A stretch of 64,000 bases of DNA from Acanthaster planci. Taxonomy: Eukaryota > Echinodermata > Asteroidea > Valvatida > Acanthasteridae. Positions 30,001-45,000 of this stretch are shown here, in pieces (position 1 is the first letter of the stretch; every line of letters starts with the position of its first letter). Below the pieces are notes generated by a model. That model made no database searches. It was not told the DNA's origin and worked only from the letters and a program-made list of their open reading frames with translations. The translations under genes were made by a program, and so were the position numbers. The DNA is taken from assembly GCF_001949145.1 (NCBI RefSeq), contig NW_019091450.1:257493-321492 (forward strand). Direction: 5' to 3'.

Positions 30001-33000
30001 GAACTGGTGACTAGTCTAGCTTGGAAAAGACTCAAGTGATGCCCTGTTTATGGGGCTTTTGGGTCTTGACTCCAGATCCCTCTTTCTGGGGGCGAAGCAG
30101 GAATTTCTTGAGGGGTGGGGTGAGTGACAGGAACGTCAAATTCTCAAGTTCCCTTGTTGCAGACACACCTGACGACACCTAGATTATGTATTGCATTGTT
30201 ACTGATACAATTACTTTTCTAAACATACTCACAGTATAGTGTCATCTTTGAAATTTATTTACTGTAATTGTTCTTTAACTGTTTTCTCTTTCTTTTGAGT
30301 CAAAACAGGGCAGTGAGGTTGACCCATGCTTTATATAGGCCTTGACAGGATTACATGGGATTTAAAAAATGACGTCATTGTGCAATTACAAAATGACTTC
30401 CACAGGCACTGAATTATTGCCGGTTAAGGCCCATGTCTTGTGGCAAGGGCCAAGAACAAGGTGTCGAAACACAACATCTTAGTAATTGCATGGATTTGCC
30501 CAGATCCACACAATGTTTTCAACTCGCTGAATTTGAAGAAATTTGGAGATATTTTGGGGTTTGTGCTAACTGTGCCAAAGGCAGCAGATTGCTCAAGGAA
30601 GGTATCAACAAAAATCAAGCATAAAATAACATTCACAGTTTAAAGTAGTATTTTCATCAAAGTTCTGTAAGTAAATGAAAACAATGGAATGTCTACACTA
30701 GGTGTATAATGCTCAGAGGTATACCACTCACTAGATCCCAGGGGACGCACTTCTTCATTGTCTGGTCCAAGCCACTTGGGGTTGGTGTACGGACTGTCTT
30801 CCGCCACCTCGCATATGATCCTCAGGTTATCACCGATGCTTGGCACAGTGGGGACTTTATTTGGGGAGACGACAATCCAACGGTCCAGACCTGAACGTAA
30901 AGCACACATGAAGGGTTTATTTCCAAAATGCGATATACACATTTGAAAAAAGTGCAATATTTTCACAAAACAGTAAAGATCAATGAGTGTAGGTGCCCCT
31001 AAACTTCAATTTTATCTGGACTGACTCATTAAGCTTTCAAACTGACTGTAGGAAACTGAGACAGCAGGATTCTGAATGTACCAAAATGCCACTGATCGCA
31101 TTTTGGAAATAACTTTACAAATAACACAGGCTTTATGTAATGCACATTTTTTACAAAACCTTTAAAAGCTGAAGTTACCCTTTACAATTCAATTAACATT
31201 ACCTTGAATTTATGTTTTTCTATTTTAAAAAAGGTGACAAATGCCTTTTTTATGTTGATAATAATGCCACTTGCCATGAGCAAAACTATGATATATTTCC
31301 AGGTAGAAAACCTCAAAATTTTCCCTAATTTTTTTGATATGTTGCTGTCCTACGTTTCATTTTCTTAGGCAATTCAATGCTGAGTAAGTTCATGGCAATA
31401 AGTGAATGGGGAAACTTTTCTGAAAGTTGTTTTCAAAATAGTGAATTATCATGCCTTCAGAAAATTTCAATAAAACAAAATATAAAAAGTTTGTACATAG
31501 GGTAAAGGACACAGAAACTGTTGAGGCCGGAGTCTGTACTTACCAGTGACTTGCAGATTTATCCTCGATGATAGAGTACCAGTGACACATCGATAGGAAC
31601 CAGAATCTTCTAGAAGTAGACCACTGAAGACAAGGCGGGTGGAGTGGTCATTTTCAGCCACTGCATACAGGTGGCCTTAAAAAAGAAAAAAAATCCAGAA
31701 AGTTTACATTTCTACAAATAGAGCAAACTCTCATCAGCTCAAAATTGGACTACCAGAAACTCTGTATACCTCAAAGTCATAAGTTATTCCCGTCAAGAGG
31801 ACAGGATATTAGTTACTTGAACATCCCCATAACTGGAAAACACTGGCAGCAGAAGTGGGGAGCAGTGACCCCACACTTTTGCGATTGAGGGGCTTGTCTC
31901 CTACTCCCAAAATACACGCATCTGGGGGGTCTTGACGGTCTCACAACTGGCTCCCCCCACTTGTGAAATGACTGTTTAACTCAAAGACCAATACATAGGG
32001 TCACTGAACAAGTGAGTTTACAGATGACAGCCAGGGGTAAAATTGGACAACAATGAAATATCCATGAAATAATCACTAATGGTTTTGCGGGCCCCCAGCA
32101 GCATAGGGTCTATGGTATACATTTGTGTCTGCTTTAAGGCAACCTTTAAAATATCCATGCCTTATATTTTTTATCAACTTTTATACCCAAAACACCTTTA
32201 TGGTAAACTCAGGCTTTTCCAGATTATAAAAGAAATTGCTTGAAATAACATGAGATCAGGAAAATCCTGATAAAAACATATCCTAACATCAGGAAAAATC
32301 CTGACAAATTTCATCCTTGGACAGTATTTCCCACCTTCCGTTGCCTTGGGAATAATCTCGCCATTCTTGTCCAGCCATACGGGCATCTGGAACTCACTGG
32401 TCGGGGGGACCTCACAGAGGAACTCTAGATTCTGGCCCACGACGGGAAAGAGGACATCTGGACCCACAATACGCATCCTGTTATCTGGAACTGATGAAAA
32501 GGAAAAGCTATGTAACAACTGCCCATACACTGACTGCACTGCATGCTGAGAATCATCTTCAAGCAAACTCACACTGTGAATCCCGATCGGTCAATCCATA
32601 GCAAAGACAGTGTGGTATCACCCTTTACTGCATGGTCTACATGGTATGCCACATATTGCACTGAATTCCACATCCTGCGCTCTTTGAAGCTTGAATGCAC
32701 AGCATGTGTGGAGTTACATATGCAAAGCTGGCGCATTTGCTTTTTATTACGAGTAACACAGTCTATATCCACCTGGTCCATTTCCAAATTCAATTAAATC
32801 TCCCCTATTTCAGGGTGAAACATATATAAATAGGTCTTTTGATAAAGTTTTGGTTGTTCTTCATTATTTTGGATGCCAATCAGCCAAACAATGCTGAAAT
32901 GAATGCTGAAAATTCCAAAACTTGTGGAATTGTCTTGCTAAATAACATCTGATCATGGAGGTGGGTGTGTTGAGGTACGTGTATCTGCCTGTGTATACCT

Positions 33001-36000
33001 CCTTGTGAAGTGGTTAGATGGTGTTTGGCGGACTATAATGAAAGGAAACCAAGTAGGGCACAATGTCTAACTTACCATTTGTCTCGCACTGTTCACCAGT
33101 GAAACCATCTAAACACTGGCACTGACCAAGGACACATTGGCCTCCGTTCAAGCATTCGTTCTCACATTGCGGAACTAAATTCATTACAAATTAAAAAAAA
33201 AATGTGTTAAGCATTTTTACGTTACCAACATTGAGAAGTAGTAAAAAGCAATATACATGACAAGTTATTTCACCTTGCAGTCTGGGTCCTATTTCATGCC
33301 TTGCTTCCAGAGTTTTCTTGGGGATCGGGAAGAATTACTCTTTTACTTCAAAACATTTAAAACTGCTGACTTGACAATTAAGAGTGAAAATCGCTCTGAA
33401 TTCAGATTGAAAATGAACCGTTTCCAACGTGTAAGCTCAAGTGAAATCTAATTGCTTCCAGAGTTTATAATTTTGGAGGATCGGGAACAATTACTCTTTT
33501 TACTTCAAAATATTTAAAACTATGGACTTCACTATTTTGAGCAAAAATTCCTCTGAATATAGATTTAAAAAGAACCACTTCCATCGTGTAAGCTTTATTG
33601 AAATCAAATGCCTTCTGGAGTTTTATTTTAGGGGGGTCGGAAACAATTACTCCTTCAATTCAAAACATTTGAAACTGTGGGCTTGACTATTTAGCGTGAA
33701 AATTGCTTTGAATTTAGACTGAAAAAGAACCACTTCCATTGTGTAAGCTCAAGTGAAATCTAATCACTTGGATTTATTTTTTGTTCCAGTTTTCAAGAGA
33801 GTGAATTTTCACCTGAATAGAATGAATTGTCACTCTTTGGCATTTCAAAAGCACAGAAGAGGATGAAAACTGTCCTTGGCAATTACTACATGACCCCCAT
33901 TTGCATAATACCATTAGTGATTGAGAGTGTTGATTTTGAAGAAGGGAAAGAATTCTGAGGCCCCAGAAGAAAACCACTCAAAGCACAGCAGGGAATTATC
34001 GAGCTACTATTCTCACACAAAGCCATGGCCAGGGAATCGAACCTGGGCCACAAAGGTGAGAGGAGAGTGCCTCACACACTTGCCACCCACACCAAGCACC
34101 ATCAAATAAATTCCTAGCTTTCAATAACATACATTTAATCTTTAGGCAACAGTTCCTGGTTTAGCAAACAGAGGGTTTGAGGGAGTAAGAACATTTGGTC
34201 GTTCAACATACTTGCAGCATAAACATGGAGACAATGAGTGGCAATAGAGACAAGGTACCTGATAGACCAGACAGATGCCAGTCTATTTCCTGGAACTCAA
34301 CATCATTGACATAAGCACTTGGATTCATGTAAACAGTGTTTGGAGTCCCAACTGTTTCTGGATTCAATACTTACCAGTAACAACAATGTTGAATTCTGAG
34401 GAGTGTGGGCCGGCACTGCATGTGTATTGCCCTGAGTCACTGGGTGTCAGTCCTCGGATGTACAGTCTGGTTGATCGGGGTGACTCCACAGCAACAAACA
34501 TATGCTCATTGCGACCTAAAGCAAAATGATTTAATACTTCATGCGGCAGAGATGGAACTGCTGTCGGTAGTGACGTTGTCAAGAAAATTCAAGAGACCTT
34601 TCACAACATAAGGTACCTTTCCACATGTACGTTTTCCGGTGCATTGTGTGAAAGATGCGCTCATGTGCTTTACTTCAATAATGGACGCAAAATCAACTCC
34701 ATGTGTGCATTACATTCGGCCATCAAGTTTGCCCCGGGAGCGATTTTGAGGGATGCGCAGCGCTTGGCATAAGTGGTGACGCGTGTATGGAAAGGCGCCT
34801 TCGCAGGGTGAGCAATGACGAAGGAATTTTTTGTTGCAGTTGGAGTGCACAGCTAGTGACTTGAATTCAGATTGAAGGTCCTGTGTTGTTGATCTTAAGG
34901 CAGTCTTAGGTCTCAACAACAACACTGGTCGTTGGACTGTCAGTTGAAATGAAAAAAGTGTCAATATAAAGTGTGAAGGATCTGTGGAGGAGGTCTCTTA
35001 ACAACTATGGCTTCTCTTGGTACCACTTGAGACAGATTGGTGGCTCAAAGATGAATCAACAGGGAGTTGCTCCCCCCATGAAAGGATTCAAGATCCACCC
35101 TTGACCCCCCGACCCTCCCCATTTCTCCCTTTAAATGCACCAAAGGGTCATTATGGGGTCATGATCATGGAAATGTGTGGGGAAAGAGAGAAAAACTCAC
35201 CCGGCATGTAGGAATCGATGATGATGTTGTCCGGGCTCAGCCAGGTGGGATTCCGGAAGGGTCGCTCGGCCGGGATCTCACAGAGGAAGCTGATGTCTTG
35301 GCCAATACGAGGAGTAAGGGTGTCAGGAATGATGACGAGTACATCCTCTGAAGACAGACAGAACAAATAAAAAAAGGAAACTGAAGCAACTTAAGTCACT
35401 AACGCATGTGTCAGTCAAGTCCATCACAAATCAAGAAACAACTGATGCACGAAGAAAAAGAAATACTGTAATCACAGTTCATTTCAAAACAGTGTTGAGC
35501 CAGGCTCTTCTGGCAGGGGGGTTCCCAGAATCTTGTTAAAAAGTTCTATGTCCAGACGAAATTAACATACATAAGCACACTAAAAATATATGATATAAAC
35601 ACTGATACAAGTTTTGCATTTACCTTTGGTCTGGCACTGGTCTCCGGTGTAGTCCTGTGGACACACACACTGCTGATTGATGCAACTTCCGCCATTGAGG
35701 CAAGGTGAAATGCAGTCAATGTTGCCACCTGGTATAAGAATAACAGTAACATACTCCCTTATTTTCTAATTGTTATTCAACAACGAAAAGCTGTTACCCA
35801 CAAGAAGGAAATTTTATATGAAATTGCGGTCCTTGAAAATGGAAATTTTTCAGGCATAATCAAGTTAAACACGTTTGTTTCATGTGTAAGTTTACAAAAA
35901 AAAAATCCTCAATGAAAAACTAACTGTTCCTTCTAGCCAGACTTTTAATGATAATTTCCTTGACTGCTCCTCTTCAATATACAACTGATAATCCTAACCC

Positions 36001-39000
36001 CAAAATGCTCTATAACTACTATATTTCATGAATGGGGAAACCAGCTCAAGTATCTGTGGAAGTCTACAAAAAATTCTTCAAGCCCCAGGTTATGTGAACT
36101 TGTCTTGTTTTTAGTCCACATATTAAAAGTTTGGGCAACAAATTCAGTCTGGTCCACAGTTAGGTGAGCAATTTTTCAACAATCCCCACTGCAGGCAAAT
36201 GTACACAATATGTAACATCCCCTTCTGATAAACCCTTTTAAATGAATTAAAATCACAATGTCATTGTTTCATTGAACCAAACAATAATGGGCCAAGTAAT
36301 GATTGGCTTATTTTTGTGACGTAGTACATACGGAATACCCAGCAAATACAAACGGTTCCCTCAGTCAACAGCATGCACAGACCTGGAATGTTAATGGTGA
36401 AGTCTACCGACAGAGGACCAGTGACACAGGTGTATGTTCCCCTGTCAGAACGCCGGACCCCAGTGAAGTAGAGCCTAGTTAGGTGATCCGACTCAGCAAC
36501 TGCGTACAGGTGACCTGCACAAAGCAACCAATAAAAACAGCCATCTCACCAAACTGTGTTTGACTGAGTTTACACATCAAATCTCTTGCTAAGTGAGAAT
36601 GGGAACCTCACAAATGGACATCTCAATCTACTAAGCACTGGAATGTCATCCATCCAAACCTCATACTAAATTATTCAGAGATCCCTCAACCTCTAAAACC
36701 TTCTCCCGCAACTATGATCATTTAGTTCTTGTTTCAAATTTCTTGTAGCCCATTCTATAATTGCTTTGAGTATTTCCTATTGTGTTTTTTTACACCTTAC
36801 CTGGCGATTCTGCATCTTCATTGGCCAAGAGCCGGTATGATATTCGCCTTGTTAGCTATCTTGCTGTACATGGCCAAAAGAACTATACCCATAGCAACTA
36901 CAGAACTATACTCGTAGCAGCCAAAAATTATAGACGTGACCATTGTGTACAATCATGCATCAAGCCCGCTCCGAAGCACTAGTGCTACTAAATTTTCAAC
37001 AAATTTCTTATTCACATAGATGCACCTTTATACATAGATCAAATTCAGCGGTCATCACTTTATAAATCAAGCCAAGTCTGAGGAAGAGGTGTAAAATAAA
37101 TATTGACAGCTCGGTAATCAACTCACCATGGATCACCTGGGGAGGCTAGTTTTTATACTACACAATTTGTAGCAGTCAATATTTTTAAATTATGCATCCT
37201 TTGGTAGAAACTATCTGTTATCAACAAACCATGTGGGCCTGGTGAGCATACTAGCAATGACAGAAACCTCTTGTACTGCAACCAAGCCTCATCCAAAGTG
37301 AGGTGTCCGGCATATAGTTACATGCAACATTTATTAAATGGTGCTGCTTAAAGGTACAGTCCATCATTTATCATCTGTGCACTATCTTAATTGGAAGTAA
37401 CAAAAATGCTCAAATTCTAAAAAGTGATGCTTTAAAACTGACCTTAAACAGCTAGTGAGCTCAGTGAATGACGCATATATGTATTAAGAGAAAACTGGTA
37501 TTCTGGGAACTTGCCCCTAAGCTTTCATTCAGCCGATTGGAGCTACACAATGTTTTGCACTAAACCAAGCAATTGTAGCAACTACACACTCATGAAAATC
37601 ACATTAACATATGCATGAAATTTGCTGCATTAGTCTCACAGTTACCTTTAAACAGAACATGCCTTTCAACACGAGTTTGTTTCTCACTTCATGCACAGCT
37701 ACGAATGTAGAACTGTGCTCTGAACCTCACACAACAAAGCAGTATTCCTCATGAGTGAGGCATTTCCAAAATTAAAAAGTGGTAGACACTGCCAAGATAT
37801 GCTTCCTACCTTGTGTACTCTTGGGCACCATCTGCCTGCTGGCATCCAGCCATATGGGCATGGTGTACTGGCTGTTAAGTGGAACCTCGCACAGTACACT
37901 GAAATTGCCTCCAAGGCGAGGTGTCTCGTCGGGTCGGATGATGCGGATTGGGAAAACCACATCTGAATAATGAAAAACAAACAATAGTCTCAATCCAAAC
38001 AGCCAAAATGGGGGCCAACCCAATGTGTAGATGCAAACGGCAAAATAACAAGCGCATAAAATGGAAGACAATACACTACTGCTGTTAAAAGTTAGATCCC
38101 TGGATACGCAATACCCAACCAACAATGGGAGAAACCTTTATTAAACCCAGAAGTTTTCTTACATCATCTTAATACCTATTCTATTTCATTATTAAAAACA
38201 TTTTTCAAGAATTAAAAAACATGCTGATAAATGAAGTCAACCTTTTCGGCAAGAACGGCTGATAAAAATGGAACAAATCAATGTTTCTACTTCTGAAGAA
38301 TACTTTGAAACTTCAGTTTCGTTAATTTTATGAGGCACAGTAAGGCAGCACTGTGCGGAAAGCTTCACAGAGGAGTCATGCAGTGGCAACCAGCTTTACA
38401 TCTAGGCTTCAGGATTGTAAAAGCAATCGTGTAAGATGTTCCAGGACAGAAACTGGCTATATGGGAAATGGGTTCCAATATGACACCTGCCAGAGCACAC
38501 CCGCTCCATTGCTACCCTTCGGCAGTGGGGGAAGGGAAAAAGTGCCAGCTGAAAGGGGGGCGTATCACAAGAACAATATATAATATTGATGCTTATGGTT
38601 TGTGCGTGATGGGGGCAGCTGCTCATCTAGAGAGAGGGTAAAGGCTGCCCCTCCCGGTACCCAAGCGATGGACCTGGAGCCTACTGTACATTAGACTGGC
38701 ACGCAAGACTTAACATTGAAAAATTAATCAGGCACGCAAGACTTAACATTGAAAAATTAATCAGTTCACATATGTATGAAGTCAGTTTAAAAAGGCATAA
38801 ACTTATAATACTAAGTCTTTTAATCCAAAGCATTGCAACCTTCACAATTTTTTGCCATCCTAATAATGAAAAGTTAATTCCTCAACAGTTTCCTTTGTTC
38901 TAAAAAGTTTAACAGACTTATGCTAATCACACATACACTGTAAACGTCAACACCAAAATTTCACACTCCACTGAAAATTTCAGGTTTTTAAATGTATTTT

Positions 39001-42000
39001 TATGTCAGATTGTCAAGCTATCAAATCTTAACCCTGTACATAAATGTATAACCCATATCTGATAAGGAACAAGGAATAAAGTTGCACTAAAGAGTGCTAA
39101 TGGTGAACAAGATGACATTATGCATATAACAAAATTGCTGCTGGTATAAAAACTGCCCCTTAAAAACTTTTAGGGTGATATGCTGGAATCTATTAGGCAG
39201 AGTTATCCTACCTGCCGTGATCATCAATTAATATCTTGTTTTGTCAAATGCAATTACCCTGATGGACTTTACCTGGCGTCTGGCATCTGTTGCCTGTCCA
39301 ACTGGGGGGGCATCTACACTTGCCATTCACACATCGGCCGCCATTGATGCACGGTGGAATGCACTCTTGAACTGAAATGAACCGTAAACAAAAATTAAAG
39401 ACAAAAAAATTGAACAGATGTCATTACACACTGATCTCTCAATACTGAGCTTCTTCAGCCAGGAGATTATTGAATGCACAACCAAGTTTTCATTGACATG
39501 GTTGAGTGATTCAAGAATAAGTCATGCATCCTGACAGTTGGGTGTAACTGAATTGTCTCCAGTGTGACAATCAAATAACACTGACTGAAAACAAAACTTT
39601 GGCCTTGTCTCTCTCTATCAAAATTACAGTACTTTTCACTGAAATACAAGAATACAAAGGGATAGAGGAGGCTAAGGCCCTGTATTATTATACGTCTGCA
39701 TTTTAAAGAACCTGACGATATCCTCTGGACAGGCTGCTCAATTTTCAAAACATGAAGAAGCCGTAATTCTGACTATAGCTGGAAAACTCGCATCCTGTAT
39801 ATCACATCATGCATCACCTGGTATGTTGATCACCAGTTGGGCTGAGAAGGGTCCGGCTTGGCATTGGTAGTTGCCCCGGTCCTCTTCGCTCACCATCTCA
39901 ATCACAAGTCTGGTGCTGAATGGACTGGTTTGCTCGGTGTGCAGCCGCATGGTCCCCCCTGTGAGAAAATAACACACACAATGCTCAGAATGCTCCCTGG
40001 CAGGCAAAGGCTACTCTCTGTGAACATTTAACCTTAAAGTCTCAGTTAAGTACAACTTGGCCATGAAACTGATCCCCAAGGGCTGTTTCAAGAACATTTA
40101 CCAAGGGCTTACTACACTCCCATGAGGGATATTTAATTACCCCTAAAGTTTACTACCAGGATTTGCCATTATGTAGCCACCACTGGTCCACTAGTAACCT
40201 GGTAAGGACAGACGCAAATTACACACAATCATCTGCCAATGGCTGGACACGAGTTTAGGTACTTTGGAGTCAACATTGGACAACTAGGCCTCACTGACTG
40301 GGTTATCAGTCACTGACCTAGATGTAGAAATTGGAAAATTGAAACACTGCACAACCCCCTTGTTTCCCAAGAGCTGCATTGACTTCTAGATTTGACACTC
40401 CTATTGCTTCACTAACCCAAGCTTATCAATGGTATGAATTTCTTCTGTCAACTTTGAATTCTCTTTCTCCTTTAATGCGACAGTTACAAGTATATGTGGC
40501 AATGGATTTTTGTTTCCTTTATTTGGTTTGGTCTCATGCCCATTGCTCACCCCGGGCCATAGTGTTGATCTGTCTCCCATCTGGACCACGCCATATTGGA
40601 TTCCTGTAAAACCCTGACGGATGCACCACACAGTCTATGGTCAGGTTGTCGCCGAAGGACGGAGACGGGTTCTCAAGGGGCAGGATTCGAATGTTGAATG
40701 GCGGAACTAAGGACAAACAGTTTTACAACAAAAAAATTAATAATTTGTCCTTGCATGGCCCCCCAAAAAGCCAGTGCTGTACTCGAGTCAACCACAAGTT
40801 TCTACAAGTCGATGACAAGTCATTCAGTCTTAAAGCAAGTCACAAGCTATTCAAATAAACTGCATTAAAAGCATTCTTTGTCACTGTTCATCCCATTAAA
40901 TATAAATGGTTATGTGAAAAGATTTGTGACTGGACTTGTGAAAGGATTGGACTTATGGTAGGCTCAGGAAGAATGTGGTTGTTTTCCCCTAGAATATATT
41001 AATCAACCAAAAACGGCCACATATCTCCGTAACACTGCTTAAAGACATAAAGCTCGGTCAGTACCATGATCTTGAGGAGTTAGATTTTGCAATGTTTCTA
41101 TATCTTGTTTAATTTGTCATTTACTAAACCTCTGCAGATAAACATCTAATACAATTCCACACAGTGTTATGTTAAACTTCATGGTCTTTACAATAAACCT
41201 GTGAACTGAAAGGTCAGTTATTGCACCATCTATTTTGAAAATTTGTTACACAAATAAATAAAAAAATAAAAACAGGTTCAGTTATTGTTTTCAGTTACAA
41301 TCAATAGAGAGGAGTTTTATTTTCCTTCAAGTGTTAATAGTAACCTTCTGCCCTAATTGTGCTGGTGCCTTGCTGAACCTAACAACATCCAACAGCAATG
41401 ATGTGTGAAGAAAGTTGAATCCTTCATATAAATGAGAAAATGTGTTGATTCAGCATCTTTATAGACTACCAGAGATGTACATGTAATCAGCAATCTGCCT
41501 TGAGCAGAAGCACCCCGTCATTGGTTGAAAAGATCCACGTCTGAGTGGAGTGTTAACTTTTGTTGGTAGCTACACACCTGCAATGCACGCATTTCACAGT
41601 CGTTTGTAACTCTGCGAAGTACGGTTCCCACCAAAGGAAACGCTGTTGCTAAGAAAATTGCACCTTCTCTTTGGCGCGCTCGGGGCTCCCATGCCAATTC
41701 AAGTTTGGTGTGTCATTGCACCAGATCCAGTACTGGGAATTTACATGGACACACTACATCTTATATCAGTTGTATTTTATGAGAGGCCAGAGACATTATA
41801 GCATAAGTGCTCTCATGACACTTTTTCACAGAATTTATACATCTGAATATATGACCATTGTCTGTACATCTCTGTATATTTGGATTACAAAAAATGGTAC
41901 TTCTCAGATAAAATATACCACTGAAGTTTTCCACCGCGCATCTGTTTCATATTTCCTTCACGTTATTTGTGCAAAGACAGCCCAAATAGTTCAACTTGTT

Positions 42001-45000
42001 CAAGGGGAAGCTAACATGCACTCAGCTAGGAAATACCACTTCTCTTTGAGGTAATGTCTAAAATAAGGGTCAACATACCAAAGGTTTCACACTGGGTGCC
42101 AACATAGTTGTCTGGGCACTGACACAAACCATCCACACACGTGCCACTGTTAGAGCAAGGGGGATCACAAGGACGACCTGAAAACAAAGAAAAGACCTTT
42201 TTCTTGAAGTCTCATCAATTCATGTGAAAAGAATAAGACAAAGGTACATGTTCCAAGTCCACTGCATCATGCCAACCATTCATTTCGACCAAGACAAAGG
42301 TTGTTTTGTTGGTGTGACAAGCAACTTTTTAAAGTACCTTGGATTTGGAGGGTTAGGTCCCTGTAGAGAGGACCAGCTGTGCAGACATAGGTGCCGGAGT
42401 CCGAGGTGCTAAGTCCCGAGATGACCAGTCGGGTGCTGTACTCATTGATGATGACCACACTAAGATGCTCACTTCCTCCTGAGACACATAAGAAATTCCA
42501 CAGGTGCTCGGTTCAGGTGCCAAACTTAAGGTACTAATGGCTTTAAACCTAAGTATACTCATTGTTGAAATGATGGTAATGTGGTCACTACTTCCTGGGA
42601 CTAACAAGAAGTTCAATGAGTGCTAGAGCAGCCAATTAAAGTTACTACTGTGACAATACAATAAATTGGTATATTTATTGTCGGTACCACATAAAATGGT
42701 TACTTCAATCTTGAAAAGCTTGGAAAGGTTGCAAAGTTAAGATACTCAGGGCTTAAACTGCTCACTTCCTGTACTGAAAACTCAGTAACTGCTGGGTTTC
42801 AATTTTAAAATAAAAATAAAAATCACCTTGCTCTTTTGTGAAGACTCGCTGTCCACTACTGTTCCTCCACACTGGATTACGGAACCTGCTTTCATACCCC
42901 ACTTCACACGTGAAGCTCACATCATCGCCAACCATTGGCATGAGGTTTTCGGGGATGACAATCCGGATGTCAAAACCGACTTTAAATTAGAGAAAAAAGT
43001 GTCACGTTGACTACCAATTCACAAACAACAAGACAACTCATGCATTCCTTGTATACAATGCAGACAGCATTGGTATTACAGGTCCGATATTGATCATTAA
43101 ACAACAGCATACCAAAGGTCTGATGAAACATGAACAAAAATGGCGACAGCCACTACAGTCGGCATAAAAACCCAGACTAAATCTACCACTGGCTGACATA
43201 CTTATTGTGCCGCTGAATGCACTGCTGAGAAGAGATTTAACATCTACATATGTGGAAACCTGCATTTCACACTTTGGCTTGAGTTTGTGCTTACATGGTA
43301 TTTCACACTGTTCTCCCCGATAGTTGTTTGGACATTCACAGGTGCTGCTGACACACCGTCCACCATTGAAGCAAGGCCGGCTGCAACCCACTGCAGAAAA
43401 AACCAATGGTGCAAGTGTAATGCAGTATATGCACTAGAAATGAAGGCATTAATGATACATCTACCATCTAATGCTGTTAAGCACATGCAGACGGTATTAC
43501 GTTGGCCAAAAACTTTGATTTTTGAAAAGGGCAAGATTTAAAGACTAATTTTTCATAAATGCCTAATGTCTAAAATACTGCTTCGTTAGGGTAGTTACAG
43601 TATTTGTGCGAGATTTCTCACTACACTCCAATCTTGCTCAATCTCCAACACCCACCAATCAGAGGACAAAACACTCCTTGAGTTCCTCAAGCCTATTTCT
43701 CATGTTACCATGTCCAAACCGTTGATTGATATTCACTGAGGCTGTCTATTGGACTCAGCCCCAAGATTGAGATCCACTTGGCTTGAGAGGCTGTAGTCTG
43801 AAAACAGCCTTCTAGGCGTCAACCTCAAGATTGACTTCAAACCATGTAAGCTCTACAAGGTCTTTTCTACACTACAGCTTCTCAACCCGGGTAGAACTCA
43901 ACCCTTGGAAAATGACTGCCCTGGTTTGAAAATTTGACTTTTCAACCCCGTATTTTAATCCCACATTTTTCTGGCTTTATTTTGTGACAACTGAGCATAT
44001 CAGGGTGAGTTTAACCTGGAGATGAACACGGACAATGTTTGACTTGAGATAAAGAAATCTCCACCCTGGTCTGGAGCAGGGTTGAGTTCATCCCTGGGTT
44101 GAAGTCAATCTTGGGATTGATGCAGGGTTGGCACGGAGTTGAACATTTGCAAGCGTGAATCGGTGCCAGTTTCCAACTCTGCATCAACCCTGCATCACAA
44201 CCCTGGGATTCATCTTGTGTGACAAGGCCCTACACAGAATGTGCCAGTTCAGTACTTTGCATAGTACACATCAGTTAACTGGTACCCGAACACTAGCAGC
44301 AGCCAAACCAGGGTTCTCAGTGTAGGGGTGAGGAAGAGAGGTGGGTGATACAATTCCCATTATTTTCTGAATTTTCATTGGGGAGGGTGCGACTACAATT
44401 TTTCATGCAGGGCACTAGAAGCCTCCTCCAAGTTATCCCCTTGGCAACGATGCTGAGTGCTGGGCAAATTGTCAGTGCAATAGAAATGAAGAACTTGAAA
44501 TGACTGGTCCTGCAATCATTTTTAGGTTTTGTTTTATCGTGCCCAGTTCTGCAATGAAGCACTTTGACCCAAGATGAAACTTGTCGACAGCATGCCAATA
44601 GTAAAACAACTGCAAAAAATACCAATGCCATGTGAACATGTTCCCTGGCTGTCTCGGTCTCCTGCTCTCAAGTACTCTCTAATGGTGTCTGGTATCATAA
44701 TGCCTCCAGTGAATGCTTTCCACATTCAACAGATGCTTATGTTACTAGCTCTGTACAACCTGTATGTTGTTCTTGAACTTCTGTAGGTTTTGTCAGTATA
44801 GTTCTTTGTTAACTTCATAAAGTGGCGTCTCCACTGGACAAGCTCTTGCTTCTTGGAGACCACCGTCCATGCACAATTTAATGTGTTCCGAATTTCTATC
44901 TGTCCATCTATGTGCTGGTAAAAATAAAAGATCTATGATGTTCACCTTCAATAAAGACCTCTTGGGTCGTGCTGAGGGGACCAACAGCGCACGTGTAGAT

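Noticed and set aside
41671-42054. 127-codon open frame on the plus strand
   Set aside because: Intronic, with no domain pattern and nothing on the plus strand around it that resembles a gene.
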